From positions 148,067 through 212,066 of the forward strand of contig JABVXU010000057.1 in NCBI GenBank assembly GCA_013365365.1: a DNA stretch of 64,000 nt, read 5' to 3'. The DNA is from Cruorifilaria tuberocauda. Its lineage: Eukaryota; Nematoda; Chromadorea; Rhabditida; Onchocercidae. The translations under genes were made by a program, and so were the position numbers. Positions within the stretch are counted from its first letter, which is position 1, and each line of letters begins with the position of its first letter. This document shows positions 55,117-64,000 of the stretch, piece after piece. Below the pieces are notes generated by a model that ran no database searches, was not told where the DNA came from, and was given only the letters and a program-made list of their open reading frames with translations.

Positions 55117-56626
55117 ATGAGAGCCGAAACCGCAATGTAAACCTTTTAAACGATATAATTTAATCGAAATTCAGTTCCAATTTGCATGAATCCATCCGTC
55201 TTCTTACCTCACCGATAGGTTCGTCCTATCCAGAAGATATCCCCGTTATACCGAGACGGGTCTGGATTCATTTTGCGATAGATCAAATAGTACTGAGAAG
55301 AATTTATCGATCACGTAAACATCTTCCGGGTGCTGGAGTTTTTGGAGAGCCACTTGTGGATACTTTAATTAGATTAATTTCAGGTAGAAGATCGTGCAGT
55401 ACATGGTATGGCCGTTATGTGGCATCAATTCTTGAGGTTTATCAATTTTTCTTCCATAAATTATGATTCATGTGGATAAACGGATTTGATAAACAGATTT
55501 GTTTTTTTCCGTTTTCGATAACTCACATTTTTAATCTTTTAACTATTGTATATTTAGTTTATGTATTTCATTCATACTGTGAGTTATACATAACGCATTA
55601 CGTGTTACATTTACAAGTAATGATAATATTAGAGTTTTAGGATAGGTTCATATTTTTGGAAAAAGATACTACAATATGTGTAAAATTTTTTGTTCACCGG
55701 AAGTTGGGCAGAATCACTTGCTATCTAAAAATATCAGTTAGACTCTTTAGTTATTGGAGTTGTGAGTTGGATTGCTATCTATTGAAAGTATAAGTTAAAA
55801 TAGTTACTGATTGGAAGTAATGGTCAAGTCAATTATCCGGCTATTTTAGCATGTGATGAGCATAAATTAAAAAAGTAAAGGATAGAGTCAATCTTTTAAT
55901 GTGAAAGAAGAAAATATTGCATTTATTTCCGAAGTTTGAAATAAACAGCATTTTCAGGCAATATTTGAATCAAGAACATGTGATTCAGAAGGTATGCATT
56001 TTAACTAGATATATTGAATGGTTTTGTTACATATCATTCCAATCACTTTTGTATTCAAATAGATTACGCAAGATCTCACTTTAGGAAGTGTTGTTAGCTG
56101 TTTTGTTTGTTTTCTTCTATATCTGTCTTTTCGGGTATATAAAATGTGAAGTTTAACTGCTTAATTGTTTAAATCCTCAGGTACAAATTATTGCTGACGT
56201 AAAGGTTATTCGAAGAACCAACTTCGTAATGTTCATGTCGGAAATGTTCCTCAGTATATGTAATGTGATAATCAGATTGTTTTAGGAAATTGTTAACTTA
56301 AAGTATATATTATTATCAGTCGGATTGAAGTTGAAGGGAAGAGCAGTATAGCTATTAAAATGATGAGTTATTTATTTGGCTTAAAAAGGACAAGAACCGG
56401 CGCAATAAGACTTAATAAAATGATAAGAAAGTTTACTTCGATCCTCTGCATTCTACATGATTTTTTGTTGCAGTTGGCAGATTCAAAGGTAATTCGCTCA
56501 GCGGCACGTCTTTTTGTCTCAGCAGTATATGGCATGCGTGTATCGATCTTTCAAGATTTTTGGAAACGAATTGAATTTTTTTCAAAAGCACTTGGTGAAG
56601 AATTCAAAAAGTCATCGAAGAAGTAA
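55117..56626 (+). CDS. Uncharacterised 144-residue protein
   Basis: Three exons, 55117-55136, 55175-55436 and 56474-56626, give an open 144-residue protein starting MRAETAISNLHESIRLL with matching phases. The first intron would be only 38 bases. The middle part is basic and tryptophan/arginine-rich (PRRVWIHFAIDQIVLRRIYR). The C-terminal exon reads LADSKVIRSAARLFVSAVYG then FWKRIEFFSKALGEEFKK. That C-terminal segment resembles the small NCBP2-AS2-type protein family (LSESRPIRRAAQL pattern), but this is a weak impression. An alternative is that the third exon is a separate gene starting at an upstream ATG near 56360, since that frame is open. No signal peptide or clear domain is seen. It is divergent from FBXO28. 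Confidence 0.55.
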
Positions 56627-57420
56627 TTTCATTTATTTGCAATCATGTCATAATAATCACAAACCATGTATTTTATAAACTGAAAGCATTACAAATCAAT
56701 GTGGCTTTCACATTATCATCGTTTTTTTTTGCGATTTTCTTCTAGAATATATTGCTTGGTTTCTCAGTGCCATGATACCAGTGTTAGCTGAAGTTTGTAT
56801 AGGTTGTCTATTAAATTTTTGTATAATACCACATTTCTTAATGAAATCTAGAGCATCTCAGCTATATGATTCACATAAAAAGGTAGTAGTATATCAATAA
56901 TTATCATTGGATTTTTTAAGCTTATTTTGTCAATTTTCTGCGATATATGCTCTATAAATTTTTTGCGCAATAATTTTGTCAATTTGTTAGTGTCGAGATA
57001 GTGAGAATTTAATAACTTCTTTAGATATTATGATTTGATATTTAGATATAGAGGGATAAATACCTTAGCTCATAGTCTTAAAAAAGGATTTTTGCTGACT
57101 TCATATGATTGCCAATTTGTTGTAGTTGAAGATCAAGAATCACAAAATAAGGCAAACAACAAATAGCATGGCAAAAGATTGCACTTCAAAATGTATAAAC
57201 AGTAAATTTGATAAATTTCATCGAAGCCTAATAAAATAACTGATTTGAGAATAAAGCTCATTTAATAAATGATTGACTATCCAAGACTAGACAATGTATG
57301 CGAATGCATGTTATCCAGAAGATTGATATCCTTTCATTATCGATTCTTAGAAATTAACATCACTGCAAACTTCTGCTTCACAAAGTTTACTTTTTCGAAG
57401 AGATCAATAAAAAGAAAATG
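56627..57420. other. Convergent intergenic region
   Basis: AT-rich 3' flanks of the 144-residue protein gene and the RING ligase gene. I see no further gene. Confidence 0.6.
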
Positions 57421-60400
57421 TTAAAGTGACTCAACACTTGCTAAATAATTAGACTCAGGTGGTCGTTTGATATCCTGCGAGCTAACGCGTTCTCTGAATT
57501 TTTGCTGTAAACAAGCATTCGCTTGTTTGGATGAATTATGATTGGGTGAAATTGCCAATATGGATGACGAAGTACTGCAACGTATCGGCGTAACACTTTT
57601 GATGGGTATCGACGAGGAATAGGACGATAAATCCAATCCAGAGCCGAGTGTATTTGAGCTAAGTGTAGCTTTAAACTTTTGTGATTCGAGTGGTTGTGCT
57701 ACTTGTGATAGAGAACGTGAACGGAAATGTCTAATGTTTACAACGTGAGAAATGTTCAATGAAGGCCTCCGAATTTGCCATGAGATCCGATTTGTTTCAT
57801 TTACTTGTGTAGGATTTGCTGAAAAATGAGCATGGTAAGTAAATCGGTAGGAAAAAAGTTACATAAAAAATTAGCTTAAATAACTTATAAGATTTATACG
57901 CTGCACAAGAATATTGTTTAAATTTTGACGAATTGAAATGGTAGAAGTAGTATGGAAAAGTATGATAAAGATAAGAAAGAAAGAAATTTTAGACATACCT
58001 GATATAGTTTTTGCTGAGGAAGGTGCATTTTGTATTATTTGAGGTATTACTGGAAATGCATTGGCATTAAGACAATGCGTCACCTGAAACGTTATCAGTT
58101 TATCACAACAATCAAGTGTCAGAGAAGAAATTAGTGATTCGGAAATTTAACTGATGGAAGGATTGGAAAGAAGGAATCGGATGATAATAGATATCATAGT
58201 ATCGGGATGCTAAATACCCATAATGTCTATCCCTCATCATAATGCTAGTTCGTTAAGATAGTATTTCTTGAAGTAGCTTCGAATTATATCATCAAACAAA
58301 TTTGACATTATCAATCTTCCAGTAAATTAATTACCTAATTTGAATTTTATAAGCTTATAAACTAATTATTGTAAAATCTCAATTATTCCACATATTGTTT
58401 TGTTTAAATGTTGTCTTGTTTACCTCAACAGATTGTGGTAAAGTTGGCGTATTGGATGGATCGCGCACTTCGGAACGTTCAGGATTCGGAAATATGGATT
58501 CGGATCCGATTAAAGAATGTACATCGACGCTTAACATATCACCATCCCTTGGTGATTGATGAATGTTTTCTCTGTGTGCATTGTTGGGTGTACGTCGACC
58601 TACCGAAACATAGTATCCAAAAGCCTAAAACCGAATTAATCGTATATCTAGCTCATACTAGCAAATTTAATCATATCTTGAATATTATTGATATAATCAG
58701 TATATCAAATGAAGGATTGATAATACCTTTAGAATATCATTCTTACACATTGGACAAGTTCTATGTTCCAGAAGCCATGGATCAACACATGTTTTATGAA
58801 ATATATGCCTAAAGTTCTTATGGTATAAATTCAGGAAAATCAATAAATTTTCATATAAATATTAATTTATCATGTAAAAGAAAGCAAAGATTGAATTATC
58901 GAAATTAGCTCACCCAGAAGAGGAAATACATGAGAGAATGCTTTACCTACAAGGAAGCGAACGAATAATATCACCAGCTCGATATGGATCAATGCAAACC
59001 GGACAATCAGTATCAAGTTCCTTATCACCAATTCGAATAGGCCTTGTTGGAATACGTGTTAATGCTTTTTTAGCTGCATTGAATAATCGCCGTTGAAGAC
59101 GATCTTTAGCATGTGCATAACGAAATCTAAATTAGAAATATCAGTACAACTGTTTAAAAAGTAACTAAATTAAAAGTTAAAAGTAAACATCGATAAGTAA
59201 AAAAAAAGACATTTAATATAAAGAATTATAACATTCAGTTCATCGAGTTAATACGATTAAATACAAAATTGATTAAAAATATTTACGATAAGGTAGAGAT
59301 TTCAGTAAATTAATAGAGTAAGATTAAGTTCCAATAAGTTTAAAATCATTAAGAATAGAATTAAATGATAACGTATATGATTATCTAGTAATACCATAGC
59401 AACGGATTTATCATCATGGTACGTTATCCATGAAAGAATTAACTGAGAAAAAAAAGATCTCTACTTTTCAATTAATCAAATTAGTAGAAATGTATTACTG
59501 TAAGCAGTTATTGAATAATATAAATCATGAATCTAATTTCGCTTATCAATTAAAATAAATTAATTTAAATGGAGAAAAAATTAAAAGGTAAGTTATATCT
59601 ACCTTTGTACATAATAAAAGACAAGCCAAGCAAGCGAAATAACCATTAAAATGATAAATGAAATTGAAACAAAGAGAACGGAAGTTTTGGAAAAACTTCG
59701 TAAAGCATCTCCATCATTTCCATCAATAATTTGGCAATCATCTAAAGCGATCGGTGTTTCCTCTTCGATAAATGCAAAATGAATTTTCCTCTCATCGTCG
59801 ATATTACCGCTTACCGGTAGATTACTGATACCACGTATGATAACAATCAATGAAATTTCAATATCTTTTATCATTCGTTTCAAATACAAATAGATACTGC
59901 TCAAACCGGTTGGACATTCCGTACAATTTGCACAAATTGTTATTATTTGCTAAAAATTTTTAATTTAAAAATTTTAGCTAGATATGTTTTATATCAAATA
60001 TTCTATTGCTATGAATATAAAATGAATTAGATTTTGTATTTGTTTGGAGAAATAAAAAATTCATTAATTGCTAACTTTAAATTAATTCAAAATGAAATAA
60101 ATCAATTTTTTGAAATTTGCAATGAAACAAATAAATCTATTTGTGTTTTCTGGATTACATTCAGGAAAAATGGATTTGAAAAAAAAAAAAAAACCTTATA
60201 ACTGGTAAAAGAATATGCAAGATTTGGTCTTGCAGTTGTGGTAACCAGACGACATATATCACCACCTACAATTTGATCCAATGGAATATAAACTAAACGA
60301 CCGATCGGTAGAGGATTCGATCGGAATGGTGGATCAAAGGATAATTTATTGAATATTACCGGACCACATTGCAACGATTGATGATGCTGTGGATGCTGCA

Positions 60401-62893
60401 ATTGATATTTGATAAAAAAAAAATCTCTAAAATGAAAATATTTGATTTTTAACTTTTGAATAATACTTTACATATGCTTTAATAGTATTAATTAATGTTT
60501 AACTTTTCATATTTTGAAATATTAAATTGAATTCTTTTGCGTATAACTATTTATTTTGTTTACTGTCTTTTTTATTGTTTTGTTTATTTATTAAGCGTTT
60601 TTTTCAATTATACTATAATTATTTCGAATGGATTAAATTCATTTCATTTTTCATTTTCAAACTTATTTTCATTAATTTAAAATTTAATTTTCAATTTAAC
60701 ATTTTGAACTCAAAACAAATTTTGAAAAACGAATGAAGAAAATATGAAGAGAAATACTGCTTTATGAGATAGCAATGATTCAGACATAATTTTAGTTGGA
60801 ATGTAAACTCTTTTTTTTTTAAATCTTTTTGAAGATAATTTCCGATTTTTAACTTTTTATATATGCTAGAATAGTATTTAAGTAAACTTTCTACTGCGGT
60901 AACATGCATGTATATGTAATTGAGTAAAAATCATGAATTTACTAATTTTGTCAATTTAATTAAATATTTGATCATTACTAATTTGTCAAAAAATAAACTT
61001 ATTAGCTTCTGATTTCAAGATCAAAAAATGTTTAAAGAAATAAAGAAACGATACTTAAAAATAATTACTCCAATTAATCTTACAATTTCTTCCTTTGTTA
61101 AAATCGAAAAAATTTAGAAGTGAAGAAAAAAAAATGGAATTTATGATTTTATTGAAAAATAAAAAATAATTTCAACTTTTTTCTAGTCATACTCATACTT
61201 CTTTCACGCATTACTTATTTATCTCATCATATTACTTTCATTTTTTTTACTTCATATTACTTACTCCTATCATATTACTTGCTTTACTTATATTAATATT
61301 TCCAATCTTAAAATCTCCAAAGTTCAAAGTGCAATATATACATATATATATGGTACTGCAATATATATTATAAAAGATACTTCAAAATCGTTATATCATT
61401 TTACATCAACTGATAACTCATCGAGATCAGATCATAACTTTTATCACAATACTAATTGATGTGTTATAATTAAATTTTCAAATATTCTCCCTTCAATCTT
61501 ACAATTTTTAAGAATCCAAAATTTGAATTTAGGCATTGACTGGGAATAATAGGAATGCATTATGTAAACACATCGATTTCAGTTCAGCTCTTGTAAACAA
61601 ATCTCCTCTCTCTGCTCAATTGTCGTATGCTAATTTCGGGCTTAAACGAAGAGAGAGAGAGAGAGAGGGAGAGAGAAGAGAAAAGGTAAATGTATTTTCA
61701 TATTCTTTGCATGAACTCATTTCACAGATTATAAGGTAGAACAGATGGCAAGCAAATCTCTTTCTCTCTCTCTCTCTCTCTCTTTCCTTTTGTTTCTCTG
61801 AGGAACAGAAATTAAAGGATAGATTGAGAATTTATTATTGGAAAAATTTTCATGTTATAATCGATAATGGAATTATCCATGTTGATATACTCCAATGTAA
61901 AATCAAGCTTATTTCCATACTTAAATTATGATTGATTGAATTGCTTTCAAATATTTGTTATTGAAGAAAATATGATATTCTCAATGTAAAATGTAAATAG
62001 TGAAATAGTAAATATCAATTTGTTAACTATCGTTAGCAAAAATTTAATGAATGATATGAAGTGATAAGAAAATGATAAGGAAGAAATTAAAAATTAAAAT
62101 TCTATTTTGAGTGATATTTGATAAATGAGCAATCAAAACTTAAAAAATATATTGAAAGAAAATTTTGATAAAGGTGAAAATCGATAAAATAAAAAGATGA
62201 AAAAGATATTAATAATAAATGAAGAAACCTTTGACCTCATTTGCACTAATATCATTTCTCATTTTCATCCGATCACCATTTTTCCTACCTGTTCTGTTAC
62301 ACTTCCTTACCGTAATTATTCATAAAATTATATAAAAATTTCAAATTTTCATTTTCAAATAATCCAACATACTATTTTTTTACATCAAATACTTAGTTTC
62401 TACTTAGCGAATAAATTTTAAATTAGAAAAATCCGGAAATTTTAATTGGATGAAATTGAAAGTATCAATCATCCGTAAGTTTTTGATAACTATTTTCCCG
62501 ATAGATCCCTGCCTTCATCCTAAAGCATAGCATATAGAAGAATGAATGACTTGACCTTTAAACTTTATCCTCCAGAATAAGTTCTTAAATTAAAATATTC
62601 ACATATAACTTACTACTTCTTATACTAAATACTAGACTATAAATTGTTAAAATCAGCTTACCTACTTCTTATACTAAGTATCAGTCCATAAACTACCATA
62701 ATCAGCTTACTCTGTTCACTTTTTAACCCTGAAATAATCCATTGGGTTTTTTTTATATATAACAAAATTTCCATTTCTTTTTTCCTGATTTAAATCGAAT
62801 CAATTCAATAATACAATTATATGAACATACCTGAGCAGTAACCTGAAAGACATAAAGTAGCAAAATATAGCAATGCTTTAGCAGCCACTCCAT
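57421..62893 (-). CDS. rnf130-like: Goliath/RNF130-type PA-TM-RING E3 ubiquitin ligase
   Basis: Single-pass endosomal/lysosomal-membrane ubiquitin ligase. Eight minus-strand exons: 62893-62831, 60395-60195, 59949-59603, 59126-58947, 58808-58727, 58624-58424, 58083-57999, 57818-57421; 518 residues, consistent phases. Order: signal peptide ([20 protein letters not shown]), lumenal protease-associated domain (residues about 22 to 175), transmembrane helix ([20 protein letters not shown]), the juxtamembrane [15 protein letters not shown] typical of Goliath/RNF130/RNF150, and a RING-H2 ([36 protein letters not shown]). A Ser/Pro-rich cytosolic tail of about 230 residues lacks recognisable domains. 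The signal peptide sits alone in a first exon separated by a 2.4 kb intron. Confidence 0.93.
60396..62830 (-). other. Large first intron of the RING ligase gene
   Basis: 2.4 kb of very AT-rich sequence between the signal-peptide exon and the PA-domain exon. It contains opposed GA and TC microsatellites (61651-61681 and 61757-61793). No nested gene was seen. Confidence 0.75.
61651..61793. repeat. Opposed (GA)n and (TC)n microsatellites
   Basis: A GA-rich run at about 61651-61681 is followed some 75 bases later by a TC-rich run at about 61757-61793. Being complementary, the two could pair into a long stem in the transcript. Confidence 0.8.
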
Positions 62894-63688
62894 TGAATGA
62901 ATATTTATCTGCAAAGAGTACGAGAGCATTAATTAGCTTGAAATCAATGAAATTTAATGTGATCAATCATCCGATAAAGGAATGATTGAATAAGAAGATT
63001 GGAAAGCTTCCGGAAAATGATAGAATATTCCGTAATTTTGAATGAATAATAACTACATGAGATTAATATCCGGAAAATTCAATTTTAATATCAAATGAAA
63101 CCAATTACTGAAATTGTTTGAAATTTAAGTAAGAGAATGTTAAGTTAAGTTAAGTAAGAATGTTAAGTTTAATTAAACAGTAAAATTTACCCTTCAAATA
63201 AAAAGTAGGAAAATGAAGAAAACAACCAGAACTTTATAGATTACTAGTATTTTATATCTGTTTCGTATAATTTTTTTCTTTAAACTAGATTTTATTATCT
63301 CTAATTAATCTCGAATGAAATTTCCTCGGAACCTGGGAAAAAACAGTATTCAGGATATTCGATTAACTTTTACTAAGTAATATTATCATTACTTTTCAAA
63401 ATCCTTGCATTATAATCGTTGTATTTCCGCTTTTCGTTTCATCTTACAATCGATTCTTCTTGTTGTTATTATAGAATTGAAACCATCAGAATACCCAAAA
63501 TGTACAGGAAGTTTAAAGAATAAATAACAGTTATAAAATACTGTATCCTGGAAACCTTTTTCTTCCTTTAAAACCTGAAAAGCGATAGTTATTAGTGAAA
63601 AGAATTGTGACATTGAGCGCTCATCTTTCTGTCGTAAGTTTTATCGATCGGATAAATATCTATTCATCTATCTTTCCATCTATCATTT
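62894..63688. other. Upstream region of the RING ligase gene
   Basis: AT-rich; an acceptor-like CTTTGCAG just before the 5'UTR of the first coding exon (around 62910) suggests an upstream non-coding exon or spliced-leader addition. I see no other gene. Confidence 0.5.
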
Positions 63689-64000
63689 ATTCATTCGTTC
63701 AATCTTTCCATCCATTCATTCATTCATTCTTTCATTCATTCATTCATTCTTTCATTCTTTCATTCAATCATTCATTTATTCATTCTTTCATTCATCTATT
63801 CATTCATTCATTCATTCATTCTTTCATTCATCTATTCATTCATTCACTCAGTCATTCATTCATCCTTTCATTCATTCAATCATTCATTCACTCAGTGATT
63901 CATTCATCCTTTCATTCATTCAATCATTCATTCATTCTTTCATTCATTCATTCTTTCATACATCTATTCATTCATTCATTCATTCAGTCATTCATTCATT
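63689..64000. repeat. ATTC tetranucleotide satellite with 44-base superunit
   Basis: About 310 bases of CATT/ATTC repeats with scattered CTTT, CTAT and CAAT variants, running off the right edge. Within it a 44-base higher-order unit marked by CACTCAGT recurs at 63845 and 63889 with one obvious substitution (GTCATT versus GTGATT). Confidence 0.9.

Overview
This is eukaryotic, AT-rich (roughly 70%) nuclear DNA with short, intron-dense genes, GT-AG introns ending mostly in TTTCAG or TTTTAG, and 3' ends with AATAAA. The protein families and their sequence style point to a nematode. The strongest signals are a DAF-7-type TGF-beta ligand, a BRC-1-like RING/BRCT protein that reads closest to the Caenorhabditis protein, close same-strand gene pairs that look like operons, and extremely AT-rich introns. 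I infer a clade III filarial-type parasite; the species is not identified. No prokaryotic, viral or CRISPR features were seen.

Layout. Plus strand, 3-4136: DHX35-type DEAH helicase (N-terminus off the left edge). Plus, 4387-7865: CDK5RAP1 (mitochondrial tRNA methylthiotransferase). 7866-9565: spacer holding a broken minus-strand coding relic. Plus, 9566-9985: ribosomal protein uS14/RPS29. Plus, 10346-20784: TRAPPC11, whose last intron is 3.6 kb. Plus, 22159-28515: DAF-7-like TGF-beta, with a 5 kb first intron. Minus, 29986-33832: BRC-1/BRCA1 orthologue in 15 exons whose phases all agree. 33833-41494: a 7.7 kb gene-poor stretch with two candidate orphan exon groups. Plus, 41495-46603: cytosolic acetyl-CoA synthetase (ACSS2). 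47370-48060: broken acyl/acetyl-CoA synthetase-like copy. Minus, 48791-49388: ATP synthase subunit c. Plus, 50211-51533: glycolipid transfer protein. Minus, 52512-55029: FBXO28. Plus, 55117-56626: an unrecognised 144-residue protein divergent from FBXO28. Minus, 57421-62893: Goliath/RNF130-type PA-TM-RING ubiquitin ligase. 63690-64000: ATTC-type tandem repeat.

The genes are mostly unrelated housekeeping functions (RNA processing, mitochondrial translation and ATP synthesis, Golgi trafficking, lipid transfer, acetyl-CoA supply, ubiquitin ligation, DNA repair) plus one developmental ligand. They do not form a single pathway. Exon coordinates come from reading splice signals, phase and family alignment by eye. 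They should be good to a few bases for most genes and are flagged where a junction is doubtful. I found no clearly new biological system. The most noteworthy items are a 27-bp near-perfect hairpin capped by GAAA in the TRAPPC11 intron, a copied RPS29 gene tail inside CDK5RAP1, two degenerate coding relics, and a splice-phase puzzle in the TGF-beta gene.
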